A stretch of 64,000 bases of DNA from a virus. The stretch covers positions 1 to 64,000 of the IMG/VR virus record IMGVR_UViG_3300032116_000161; one strand, given 5' to 3'. Under the pieces are notes generated by a model, which ran no database searches, was not told where the DNA came from, and was given only the letters and a program-made list of their open reading frames with translations. This document shows positions 17,601-24,587 of the stretch, in pieces. The position numbers and the translations under genes were made by a program. Every line of letters starts with the position of its first letter. Positions within the stretch are counted from its first letter, which is position 1.

Positions 17601-18250
17601 TAATTTACAACTCCTTCAATAAGATCTTTACACACTTCAAGGTCAGCATCAACAGGGAATAGAATCAAGAATCCTTGTGCGACATACGATTCAATTATAA
17701 CATGAGTTTCGTCAAACAACTCATAGACAAAATCAATACCATCGGCCCCAGCAACTTTCCTTAAGTCCCAGTTGCCACCTTCATAGGGACCATCCTTATA
17801 AACTCTCAAATCATCCAGAATGAATACATCTTTTGAAATATCTCTACCACTTTCTTTAATGACTCTTAATTCAGATTCAAGTGGAATTCTTTTTGTAGGG
17901 TCTTTTTCACTTGTATAGGTGGCACCATTGATATTAAAATCAGCACCTGGAAAATGAGCATCGTGCCAGAACAGAGTTGGTTCTGGTGACAGAGTTTCCA
18001 GAATAGTTTTCATCTCAACATGACTATACCCTTTGATTAGATGAAGATTAGGTGTTCCCTCAAACTTCTCTACCAATTTAGTATGAAGTTCATCCATTAA
18101 CTCAATAGTATAAACATTGAGATCATCTGGACGCACATTGAGAATATAAGAAAGACTGTCGGCAATTCCAGTGCCAGTCTCCACAAAGTTCTTAATACCA
18201 AAAGTCTCAATGACTTCTTTCGGTTTTACTGCTTGATAAATTTGTCCCAT
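17600..18250 (-). CDS. Methyltransferase-like protein of unknown specificity
   Basis: 216 residues. NFVETGTGIADSLSYIL at about 21-37 looks like a SAM-binding loop, VYTIELMDEL is a fitting acidic second strand and TLFWHDAHFPGADF may be the metal or catalytic segment of TylF-like O-methyltransferases. The match is weak. It is followed directly by the dehydratase gene. Confidence 0.5.
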   Translation of the reverse strand: MGQIYQAVKPKEVIETFGIKNFVETGTGIADSLSYILNVRPDDLNVYTIELMDELHTKLVEKFEGTPNLHLIKGYSHVEMKTILETLSPEPTLFWHDAHFPGADFNINGATYTSEKDPTKRIPLESELRVIKESGRDISKDVFILDDLRVYKDGPYEGGNWDLRKVAGADGIDFVYELFDETHVIIESYVAQGFLILFPVDADLEVCKDLIEGVVN

Positions 18251-18251
18251 G

Positions 18252-19055
18252 TTAATTAAAGTAATTAAGGTAAATAAAGTCTTCTAAAACTTCCATCTCT
18301 TTTGCTTTTTCCAGATTTTCTTGAATGGCATCCATTTTAGAATAGTAAATGTCTTCAGATACATCGAATTCATCTGTCAAATCAATTATACCATCTTTAT
18401 TGAAATACTTTCCAATATCTGGTGCTCCAAGATAAACAGGAATGGTTCCTGTGGCAAAGCAATCTAAAAGTTTTTCTGTAAAGTAAGTCTCATATTGACC
18501 ATTCTCAATCGCAACCGAGAACATGTAATCACAAAGACCTTCTTCCTTTAAGGCGATTTCATTAAATCCACGACCATAAAGATCAACCTGATCTCCAATT
18601 CTTTCAACCCACTGAAGGCGAAGTCTATGCCCTTCACACATTCTTTTGTTTGAGGCAATCATAGAAATCATCTTTGATTTCTCATAGATCTTTGGTTCCT
18701 TGATCCAGAATCCTTGAGCAGGACACCACTTAAACTTTGGATCAATTTTTAAAAGTTCTTGATTATGTGTGAAGATGGCATCAAATGTTTCCAAATATTT
18801 TTCTGGAAACATTTTGACTTGATCTACAATTTGTGGAGTGATGTATTTTGATTCCAATAACCAGGCATATTTTGGTCCTTTTGGAGCATCATCCATCCAG
18901 GCATAAGGGAGAGTGCTGTCAATATAAAAAGAGCACTCTCCTCCCTCTTTGACCCATTCAATATACTTTGACTCTTTACCATGAACGGAATATCCTTTGT
19001 TTCCATTTGTAAGATGAGTAAAAGTATCTCCGATTAAATTAAACTTTCTTCGCAT
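18252..19055 (-). CDS. Glycosyltransferase family 10 (alpha-1,3-fucosyltransferase type)
   Basis: About 267 residues from the ATG at 19055 (an in-frame ATG at 19127 would lie deep in the upstream gene). The signature YFTEKLLDCFATGTIPVYLG is the GT10 GDP-fucose-binding motif, with an IASNKRMCEGHRLR block before it. It is the third fucosyltransferase-type gene in the cluster and directly follows the GDP-mannose epimerase gene. Confidence 0.86.
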   Translation of the reverse strand: MRRKFNLIGDTFTHLTNGNKGYSVHGKESKYIEWVKEGGECSFYIDSTLPYAWMDDAPKGPKYAWLLESKYITPQIVDQVKMFPEKYLETFDAIFTHNQELLKIDPKFKWCPAQGFWIKEPKIYEKSKMISMIASNKRMCEGHRLRLQWVERIGDQVDLYGRGFNEIALKEEGLCDYMFSVAIENGQYETYFTEKLLDCFATGTIPVYLGAPDIGKYFNKDGIIDLTDEFDVSEDIYYSKMDAIQENLEKAKEMEVLEDFIYLNYFN

Positions 19056-20091
19056 TGATTTGCTCACTAATCCATGAATAAGTCTTACGAATACCTTCTT
19101 CAAGAGATTGAGAGTAATCCCAACCAAGTTCTCTACGGATCACATCGTTATTTGAGTTACGACCACGAACGCCTAGAGGACCAGGAATATGATTCTTCTC
19201 AACGGTTTTACCAGAAACTTTAGCGGCAGTATCAACCAGTTGATCAATCGTCACCATCTCTTCAGACCCAATATTTACAGGACCAATAAAGTTAGAATCC
19301 ATCATACGGCGAGTTGCTTCAATACACTCATCAATATAAAGGAATGAACGAGTTTGTTTTCCGTCACCCCAGACATCAATGGTGCCGCCGTCTTCTGGAA
19401 GATATGCTACTTTACGGCAGATTGCTGCTGGTGCTTTTTCTCTTCCACCGTCCCAAGTTCCTTCTGGTCCAAAGATATTATGATACCTAGCAACCCGAAC
19501 AGGGATCCCGTAATTACGATGATAAGCGAAAAAAAGTCGCTCTGAAAAAAGTTTCTCCCAACCATATTCCGAATCTGGGTTAGCAGGATAGGCGGATTCT
19601 TCACGGCAGTCAGGATTGTCAGGATCGAGTTGATTGTGCTCTGGATACATACATGCCGATCCAGAATAGAAAATCTTGGTGCTATTCTTACCCAGACGCT
19701 CATTCATCTGGTGTTGCATTTCCAAAACATTCAAGTTAATTGTTGCCGAATTGTGCATGATGTCGGCATCATTATCACCAGTGAATACAAATCCTGCACC
19801 ACCCATGTCAGCAGCAAATTGATAGATCTCATCAAATGCCTGAATATAACGATAAGGAACTGAATTATAAAAATTACCTCTATCTCCTTTGTACTCAAGA
19901 ACACGACGAACAAAATCTACATCACGAAGATCCCCAAGAACAAATTCATTCGCTTCGTGTTCTGAATATTCTGGATACTTAAGGTCTACACCACGAACCC
20001 AATATCCTTCGGAACGCAGTCTGCGAACCATATGACTTCCAATGAAACCACCAGCACCTAGCACCAGTGCTTTCTTCATATACTGACTCAT
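19039..20091 (-). CDS. GDP-D-mannose 3',5'-epimerase-like SDR
   Basis: About 350 residues from the ATG at 20091 or 20079. The dinucleotide loop is VLGAGGFIGSHM. The following blocks agree closely with plant GDP-mannose 3,5-epimerase as I know it: GSACMYPEHNQL, EYGWEKLFSE, RYHNIFGPEGTWDGGREKAP, WGDGKQTRSFLYIDEC, VNIGSEEMVTI and HIPGPLGVRGRNSN. The enzyme makes GDP-L-galactose or GDP-L-gulose from GDP-mannose. It leads the sugar operon, just after a strong promoter. Confidence 0.9.
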   Translation of the reverse strand: MSQYMKKALVLGAGGFIGSHMVRRLRSEGYWVRGVDLKYPEYSEHEANEFVLGDLRDVDFVRRVLEYKGDRGNFYNSVPYRYIQAFDEIYQFAADMGGAGFVFTGDNDADIMHNSATINLNVLEMQHQMNERLGKNSTKIFYSGSACMYPEHNQLDPDNPDCREESAYPANPDSEYGWEKLFSERLFFAYHRNYGIPVRVARYHNIFGPEGTWDGGREKAPAAICRKVAYLPEDGGTIDVWGDGKQTRSFLYIDECIEATRRMMDSNFIGPVNIGSEEMVTIDQLVDTAAKVSGKTVEKNHIPGPLGVRGRNSNNDVIRRELGWDYSQSLEEGIRKTYSWISEQINAKKV

Positions 20092-20115
20092 AAAATCATA
20101 AACTCTATAGTATGT

Positions 20116-20144
20116 ATTATACAAAAAAAGAGGGGTCTTGTAAA
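20116..20144 (-). promoter_or_regulatory. Sigma70-like promoter of the sugar operon, -35 inside a terminator
   Basis: The minus strand has TTTACA (20139-20144), exactly 17 bp, then TATAAT (20116-20121), 25 nt before the GME start. The -35 lies in the loop of the terminator at 20129-20151. Confidence 0.85.
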
Positions 20145-20151
20145 CCCCTCT
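20123..20151 (-). terminator. Intrinsic terminator overlapping the sugar-operon promoter
   Basis: An AGAGGGG/CCCCTCT stem, with one more pair possible, and a T-run of seven on the minus strand. It ends transcription of the region 20152-22388. Confidence 0.88.
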
Positions 20152-20276
20152 CGTTAAGCTCAGGCTCGCCACCAATTCTTTGACTGGAAATTGGAAACCA
20201 GGCGGGAGAGAGTCCCATCCGCACCAGGGTTGTTAGCGTGTCTCCATCACGGGCATAAGGGGATTGACTCCACCAC
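20152..20276 (-). ncRNA. Possible structured non-coding RNA or 3' UTR
   Basis: No convincing gene is visible here, and the stretch looks G+C-richer than its surroundings. On the minus strand it can form three hairpins in a row: CGTG/CACG at 20237-20251, GGGA/TCCC at 20204-20216 with possible extension, and CCAATT/AATTGG at 20172-20194. It then runs straight into the terminator. This layout fits a small RNA or a processed 3' end. I do not recognise a known RNA family. Confidence 0.35.
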
Positions 20277-20510
20277 CTAGTTTGCCTTAACTAGGAAAAG
20301 TTGAACTAGTTTTGGTATCTCAATAGCGGCATAAAAACCACATAAGAAAAGAATGTCCCAAAACTTATATTTGATGGCAAAGGGAACGACAAAGACATTC
20401 CCAATACACTTCACAAATAAACCGATTTTCATATCTCCCCATAACAGGAAAAAGTAACCTGATAGGAGGAGGATATTACCAATGTATCGGAATACATTAG
20501 ACTTTGACAT
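20277..20510 (-). CDS. Small membrane protein, unknown
   Basis: 77 residues, mostly hydrophobic, with probably two or three membrane helices (about 9-25, 28-45 and 50-68). No motif is recognised. It is the last gene in the run of small genes that starts at 22388, ahead of the structured stretch. Confidence 0.7.
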   Translation of the reverse strand: MSKSNVFRYIGNILLLSGYFFLLWGDMKIGLFVKCIGNVFVVPFAIKYKFWDILFLCGFYAAIEIPKLVQLFLVKAN

Positions 20511-20536
20511 AAGGGGTTTGCTCCCGACCAGTACTT

Positions 20537-20803
20537 TTAAAGACTCTCCGTGTCTTCTTCATCGTCCTTCACATAAGCAGGCACCATATCGGGGTCTAAC
20601 CAGCAGGTATAGTCGTGGTCTTCCATAGCAGTAATGAGTTGCATCTCATTATCGCAAAGGTACATATCACGATAACGCCCAGTATATGCGTCTACTTTTT
20701 GAATACGGCAATCAGGTTTGCCGTTGATTTCAAGAGTGCCGACTTGAACATACCGATAAGGAAAACGCTCAAGCAGAACAGTAGGTTTCCTAACGACTTT
20801 CAT
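20537..20803 (-). CDS. Hypothetical cyanophage protein
   Basis: 88 residues from the ATG at 20803, which overlaps the preceding stop as TGATG. Soluble, with an acidic tail (KDDEEDTES). No motif is recognised. Confidence 0.7.
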   Translation of the reverse strand: MKVVRKPTVLLERFPYRYVQVGTLEINGKPDCRIQKVDAYTGRYRDMYLCDNEMQLITAMEDHDYTCWLDPDMVPAYVKDDEEDTESL

Positions 20804-21018
20804 CAACCAACCTCAACAGACTGAAGATCTTGGTCAATATACTCCATAAGCATTTCGTAGTCGTCAAGGGGGTCACCAGAAAATACGACGCCCTCATTTT
20901 CGTAGAAGCGACGGACCTTTTTATAAAGTTTCGGATTCTTTACATCAAGGTAGATTTCCCCGTTAGCAGCAAGTTGAAGAGTGCTAACATCCTTTTTGAA
21001 CTTTTGAATCAGAGACAT
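20803..21018 (-). CDS. Hypothetical cyanophage protein
   Basis: 71 residues, charged, beginning MSLIQKFKKDVSTLQ. It is coupled to the next gene by a one-base overlap. No function can be assigned. Confidence 0.7.
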   Translation of the reverse strand: MSLIQKFKKDVSTLQLAANGEIYLDVKNPKLYKKVRRFYENEGVVFSGDPLDDYEMLMEYIDQDLQSVEVG

Positions 21019-21094
21019 TGTTGTGTTTGAATACCTGAATATTATAAGTGTTTGACTTTATGTAGTCAAGTGTGCCAGTCAGGAAACTGGCGAG

Positions 21095-21170
21095 TCCGGA
21101 TATTCAGATTTGAACTGAAATTATTCCTGCTCCCAAAGCAGGTGCCATGACCAAGTTAGGCGATATCCGG
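21095..21170 (-). tRNA. tRNA-Pro (anticodon UGG)
   Basis: A cloverleaf folds on the minus strand: acceptor CCGGATA with TATCCGG, D stem GCC/GGC, anticodon stem CCTGC/GCAGG with loop TTTGGGA, and T stem TTCAG/CTGAA. No CCA is encoded. A further hairpin (GCCAGT/ACTGGC, 21074-21091) follows. Confidence 0.95.
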
Positions 21171-21210
21171 TTGCGTTGAGTGGTTTTGCCTCCCAACAGA
21201 ACTAATTATA

Positions 21211-21363
21211 CTACTTCTTGTGCCCCTTGTCAAATGGAGCCCAGTGCTGCCAGTTGTATTTGTGGACTGCCCACATACCCATAATGGGCACAACAATCAA
21301 GGCATAACACATAATGCCTAATACTACTTGATTGTTAAGTGCTGCTGCTGCGAAGTGTCCCAT
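21211..21363 (-). CDS. Small membrane protein
   Basis: 50 residues beginning MGHFAAAALNNQ, with one membrane helix (about 10-30) and a soluble tail rich in His, Trp and Lys. The start overlaps the preceding tiny frame as TAATG. Confidence 0.65.
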   Translation of the reverse strand: MGHFAAAALNNQVVLGIMCYALIVVPIMGMWAVHKYNWQHWAPFDKGHKK

Positions 21364-21437
21364 TAGATTATAGACATAAAGAACAAGAAAAACCCAAATG
21401 CTATAAAGAACCCAAGAATTAAGAATTGTGATCCCAT
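21363..21437 (-). CDS. Tiny single-helix membrane peptide
   Basis: A 24-residue frame (MGSQFLILGFFIAF...) that is nearly all one hydrophobic helix. It fits exactly between the stop of one small gene and the start of another. Peptides of this size are easy to overcall; the tight spacing is the only support. Confidence 0.35.
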   Translation of the reverse strand: MGSQFLILGFFIAFGFFLFFMSII

Positions 21438-21438
21438 A

Positions 21439-21645
21439 TCAATTCCATTCCTCATAGTATCTTCTAAAATATGAATCAACCTTTTTTAGGTCATCCAAAT
21501 GAATATCACAGGTGTAATTATTATCATCACACCATTGTAGTGCCATCCAATGAAAATTTTCTTCTCTCATCACTCTCTCAATGCCATAACTTCTGGCAAA
21601 GGAAGACATAACAAAATTCCAACACTGACTAGTGTGCTGTTCCAT
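21439..21645 (-). CDS. Hypothetical cyanophage protein
   Basis: 68 residues from the ATG at 21645 (MEQHTSQCWNF...). A longer frame reaching 21708 mostly overlaps the 43-residue membrane gene upstream, which has the stronger ribosome site, so the short start is preferred. Contains three Cys and several His. No function. Confidence 0.6.
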   Translation of the reverse strand: MEQHTSQCWNFVMSSFARSYGIERVMREENFHWMALQWCDDNNYTCDIHLDDLKKVDSYFRRYYEEWN

Positions 21646-21760
21646 TTCCCTTATAGTCGTCACTATCGTAATAACTTCCTTTCTTTGACCCAACATAAAG
21701 AGTAGCAACCACGAATGGAATTGCTAATACAATCAAAAATCTACCAAGCAAATGTGCCAT
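21629..21760 (-). CDS. Small membrane protein
   Basis: 43 residues (MAHLLGRFLIVLAIPF...), one N-terminal membrane helix and a polar tail with SYYDSDDY. A strong Shine-Dalgarno site, GGAGGAGG, stands six bases ahead of its ATG. Its start overlaps the previous stop (ATGTAATG). Confidence 0.7.
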   Translation of the reverse strand: MAHLLGRFLIVLAIPFVVATLYVGSKKGSYYDSDDYKGNGTAH

Positions 21761-21885
21761 TACATTCCTCCTCCGTTTTTAAATCCAATTAAGTAACCAA
21801 TAATAAGTCCACACATAAATGCCACAAACATATAGAGCATATGTGAAAAGAAGTCAATAAAGATAAACCATTCTTCAGTCGTCAT
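21760..21885 (-). CDS. Small membrane protein
   Basis: 41 residues (MTTEEWFIFIDFF...), a central membrane segment (about 15-33) and a Gly-rich end encoded by the next gene's ribosome site. It overlaps the upstream gene by 11 bp. Confidence 0.65.
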   Translation of the reverse strand: MTTEEWFIFIDFFSHMLYMFVAFMCGLIIGYLIGFKNGGGM

Positions 21886-22060
21886 TTTCTTTCATTAACT
21901 CCTCTATACGCCTTCTCATATCAGTCATTTTTTTATTCTCACGCTCACAATGGCGATAACCACGCTGCCCCCTGAATATCATTGTGCCTTGATAAAACAT
22001 TGTGGCAGCAAAAACCAATAGTAGGACTATGCCTATTATTTCAGGGTAATGTTGAGCCAT
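21875..22060 (-). CDS. Small membrane protein
   Basis: 61 residues with one membrane helix at about 8-26, then a charged, probably coiled-coil cytoplasmic tail (RERENKKMTDMRRRIEELMKE-type). Overlaps both neighbours. Confidence 0.7.
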   Translation of the reverse strand: MAQHYPEIIGIVLLLVFAATMFYQGTMIFRGQRGYRHCERENKKMTDMRRRIEELMKENDD

Positions 22061-22242
22061 GGCAGTAATGGTGGAATGACGCCTATGAGTCTTAAAAGTC
22101 CTTCAGCAAATAAAGCAAGAACCACCCAACCGACGCACATACTAATGATACTAGCATTACGGTTGTGTCGTCGTATTGCTGCATCTATCATCTCCTTTAC
22201 TTCACTGCGAGTTACATAATCGTCATCAAAGGGTTCCATCAT
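22036..22242 (-). CDS. Small membrane protein with charged N-terminus
   Basis: 68 residues: a charged start (MEPFDDDYVTRSEVKEMIDAA) followed by one or two membrane helices (about 32-60). GGAGACGAG lies ahead of the start. The start overlaps the upstream stop as ATGA. Confidence 0.7.
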   Translation of the reverse strand: MMEPFDDDYVTRSEVKEMIDAAIRRHNRNASIISMCVGWVVLALFAEGLLRLIGVIPPLLPWLNITLK

Positions 22243-22388
22243 TTCTCGTCTCCAAGAAACTTTGCCAGAGGGTCTCTTCTGGTCTTTACGATTTCAACTG
22301 CTCTCTTATAGAACATATTATCCATGTTCCCAGAGGCTTCAAAAGTCTCCTTGATCTTCACCCAGTTCTCGTAGGTGTGCTGATCCAT
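22239..22388 (-). CDS. Conserved-type small cyanophage protein
   Basis: 49 residues, soluble and charged (YENWVKIKETFEASG, YKRAVEIVKTRRDP). The pattern YENWxKIKExxEAxG with FYKRAV is familiar from other cyanophages. It heads the operon of small genes. No function is known. Confidence 0.75.
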   Translation of the reverse strand: MDQHTYENWVKIKETFEASGNMDNMFYKRAVEIVKTRRDPLAKFLGDEK

Positions 22389-22414
22389 AGGGTTACGGTT
22401 GAATACTACTAGTT

Positions 22415-22442
22415 ATGCTAGTCGGTAGTTTCAACTTGTCAA
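22415..22442 (-). promoter_or_regulatory. Sigma70-like promoter for the small-gene run
   Basis: The minus strand has a perfect TTGACA (22437-22442) with a weak -10, TAGCAT, 16 bp away. It lies some 30-50 nt before the first small gene. Confidence 0.5.
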
Positions 22443-22495
22443 GTTTGTTAGGGTTTGATGATAGTGTTTAAGGAAATGTTAAATCTTAAATAAAA

Positions 22496-22580
22496 CGGAG
22501 AGAGTAGGATTCGAACCAACGGAAGCTTTCACTTCGGCAGTTTTCAAGACTGCTGCCTTAAACCACTCGGCCATCTCTCC
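22496..22580 (-). tRNA. tRNA-Ser (anticodon UGA)
   Basis: An 85-nt class II tRNA: acceptor GGAGAGA/TCTCTCC, anticodon stem GCAGT/ACTGC with loop CTTGAAA, a long variable arm and the T arm GTTCGAATC. Discriminator G, no encoded CCA. Confidence 0.95.
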
Positions 22581-22607
22581 AATAAGAACATTATAATACA
22601 AAATGAA

Positions 22608-23090
22608 TCAAATGTCAACTACACAATCTTTTTTTACATCTATAAAAAGAAACTTCATCGGAGCATCAGAAAGATTTGCCCCTTCGTGTATATAGTCCAT
22701 CACTTCATAGACCTTTGGAACTCCTTCTTCCCAAAAGACCTTTTCACCCTGCCAAATCATATAACACTTTTCTCTATCAGGTATCTCCAAAGGAATCTGA
22801 ATTCTCTTATAAGGTTCCCGATAAATGTTTGGGTCTCTATGAGGTTTTAAAATTGTTCCCGAATCAAAAGAAGAATATCCCGAATAAAGAATATCAGTAT
22901 TTTGATGAACCTTTACAACTTCATCCGTCATCAATTTTTTTCTAATCGTTACTGCCTTACCAACACCCTTCAACCAATAGTGGTGAATATCAGTATTACA
23001 GTATCCTTCTGTCGTTGGTGCTTTTTTAGTTGGAAATTCAGTTTGTTTTGCCCATTCATAAAGAGATTGTAACTCAACTTTAGTGATCAT
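22608..23090 (-). CDS. 2-oxoglutarate/Fe(II) oxygenase, aspartyl hydroxylase-like
   Basis: 160 residues. PHRDPNIYREPYKRIQIPL contains the HxD pair and the following RxQIP-type segment of aspartyl/asparaginyl hydroxylases. HEGANLSDAPMKFLFIDV supplies the distal His and a likely 2-oxoglutarate contact. The family hydroxylates protein or small-molecule substrates using iron and oxygen. The substrate is not known. The gene is transcribed away from the plus-strand pair that begins 60 bp beyond its start. Confidence 0.72.
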   Translation of the reverse strand: MITKVELQSLYEWAKQTEFPTKKAPTTEGYCNTDIHHYWLKGVGKAVTIRKKLMTDEVVKVHQNTDILYSGYSSFDSGTILKPHRDPNIYREPYKRIQIPLEIPDREKCYMIWQGEKVFWEEGVPKVYEVMDYIHEGANLSDAPMKFLFIDVKKDCVVDI

Positions 23091-23118
23091 TTACTTAACA
23101 ATAATAGTGAGTTATAAT
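23090..23118 (+). promoter_or_regulatory. Sigma70-like plus-strand promoter
   Basis: TTTACT (23090-23095), exactly 17 bp, then TATAAT (23113-23118), 32 nt before the GTG start of the plus-strand pair. It overlaps the start codon of the oppositely oriented oxygenase gene. Confidence 0.75.
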
Positions 23119-23149
23119 AAATCATAATATAGAATAAAAGGAAAGTCAA

Positions 23150-23764
23150 GTGATTCTTCTGCCTCCAAAGAAAAGAACAGAATTTGAAAGACTTCTAAAA
23201 GAACTTGGATATAAAGATAGATCTCCAGTTCTACCAAAAGAAAAAAAGATAATGAAGCAAATCAATTATATGTGTAATGATGGTGCGATGGCAATCTATC
23301 TTTTCTTCATTCCGTATTATACCAAAAAAAGTTATCTTTGGTTAGAATATTTAGATTACCATAATTCACCAGACATAAAAGAAAGAATTGAATCTCTTGC
23401 CCAAAGAATTCATTATGATGAAAAAACAAAACTTGCGGAAATTGGTTGGGAAGCAAAGTACACAAAACAACCTTATGACTTTTCTCTGGAAGATAGAAAG
23501 AAAGTATTTTTTAGTTTTCTTAAAGAAGCACAATACTCATTACACAATGGATTTGATTCACTGAATATTAAACCAAATCCAGGAGACATACTTGTAGGTA
23601 AACCACAAGGAGTCAAGATCAATCAAGGTTTTACAGATTCATCAATTGAACTTGGCACAAGGCAAAGAGCACTTGTCGGAAAACGATTCGGTCTTGGAAA
23701 TGTTTATGAAGATGGATTTCAATATGGTAAATATGATGAGAACCTGAACATCATACCAATATGA
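23150..23764 (+). CDS. Plus-strand paralogue A, unknown function
   Basis: 204 residues from a GTG that follows AGGAAA at proper spacing. Not recognised. It is basic and soluble. The C-terminal 65 residues carry the blocks PNPGDILVGKP, RQRALVGKRFGLGNV, FQYGKYDENLNIIPI, which recur in the next gene as PKPNDILIGLP, RKRSALNKKLGFGEV, YQYAVYDKDLNLNPI. The N-terminal parts are much less alike. A free-standing transcription unit on the opposite strand to its neighbours suggests an inserted cargo gene. The two genes overlap by 4 bp. Confidence 0.75.
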   Translation: MILLPPKKRTEFERLLKELGYKDRSPVLPKEKKIMKQINYMCNDGAMAIYLFFIPYYTKKSYLWLEYLDYHNSPDIKERIESLAQRIHYDEKTKLAEIGWEAKYTKQPYDFSLEDRKKVFFSFLKEAQYSLHNGFDSLNIKPNPGDILVGKPQGVKINQGFTDSSIELGTRQRALVGKRFGLGNVYEDGFQYGKYDENLNIIPI

Positions 23765-24324
23765 AAAAAGAATTTAAATCTATAATAACAGAACTGGGTA
23801 TTGAATCATCTCAAAGAATATATGAATCACCAGACAAAATAACTGTTCGGATTCCAACAGATTATGATCACATCCTATTCTTGGGAGTTGTCTGTGTCAT
23901 ATACAAAAATAAGATGAGTTTTTTGTACAAAGACTTTGAGACTCATAGTGATTCAGAAAGAGTTTTAAACATCGCAAACAAACTTAACTTAAATACTTCT
24001 GGAAGAGCAATACGACCTGATTGGCAGATTCAACATTCAACAGACCCAAGATTCTTTACGACAGAAGACAATAAAAAAGTTTTGTCTTACTTCATAAATG
24101 GTATTAATAATGTTATTAGAAATGGTGATGGAATAATTACACCAAAACCAAATGATATTTTGATTGGTCTTCCTTGGGATGGATCTTTATTTACTAACAT
24201 TCACCATCCAAATAATGCCAGAAAAAGATCTGCCCTAAACAAAAAGTTAGGATTTGGTGAAGTTGATCAATATAACTATCAATATGCAGTCTATGATAAG
24301 GACCTTAACCTAAACCCTATCTAA
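23761..24324 (+). CDS. Plus-strand paralogue B, unknown function
   Basis: 187 residues, overlapping paralogue A by ATGA. It shares the same C-terminal motif order. The N-terminal region differs more, so the pair may recognise different partners. It ends 8 bp inside the oppositely oriented zinc-ribbon gene. No known family is recognised. Confidence 0.72.
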   Translation: MKKEFKSIITELGIESSQRIYESPDKITVRIPTDYDHILFLGVVCVIYKNKMSFLYKDFETHSDSERVLNIANKLNLNTSGRAIRPDWQIQHSTDPRFFTTEDNKKVLSYFINGINNVIRNGDGIITPKPNDILIGLPWDGSLFTNIHHPNNARKRSALNKKLGFGEVDQYNYQYAVYDKDLNLNPI

Positions 24325-24574
24325 TTTCAAAATCAAGTCTTCTAACTTTTCTTTGGCGTCTTTCTTCCTGCCACATAATATCTTCTTGTGATAGGATATT
24401 CTTTTTATTTTTAGACTGATAAGAATTCAACATAACGACCTGTGATAAGTCAACTGCCGAAACCTTATCACCACGAATTGTTGCCATGTTGGGACAACCA
24501 CATGTCACCGTTTTATTCTGATGCCCTTCTAACTCCTTACCACAGGAGCGGCATCTTATTTTAATGTTTTCCAT
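24317..24574 (-). CDS. Small zinc-ribbon-like protein
   Basis: 85 residues. CRSCGKELEGHQNKTVTCGCP contains two CxxC/CxC pairs able to bind one zinc, near residues 8-28. The rest is helical and basic. Possibly a DNA or RNA binding accessory protein. Its 3' end overlaps the plus-strand gene by 8 bp. Confidence 0.65.
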   Translation of the reverse strand: MENIKIRCRSCGKELEGHQNKTVTCGCPNMATIRGDKVSAVDLSQVVMLNSYQSKNKKNILSQEDIMWQEERRQRKVRRLDFEIR

Positions 24575-24587
24575 TTTCTATTAATAA

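Noticed and set aside
21074-21091. Hairpin GCCAGT/ACTGGC after tRNA-Pro as a terminator
   Set aside because: No T-run follows on either strand; it may be a processing structure only.
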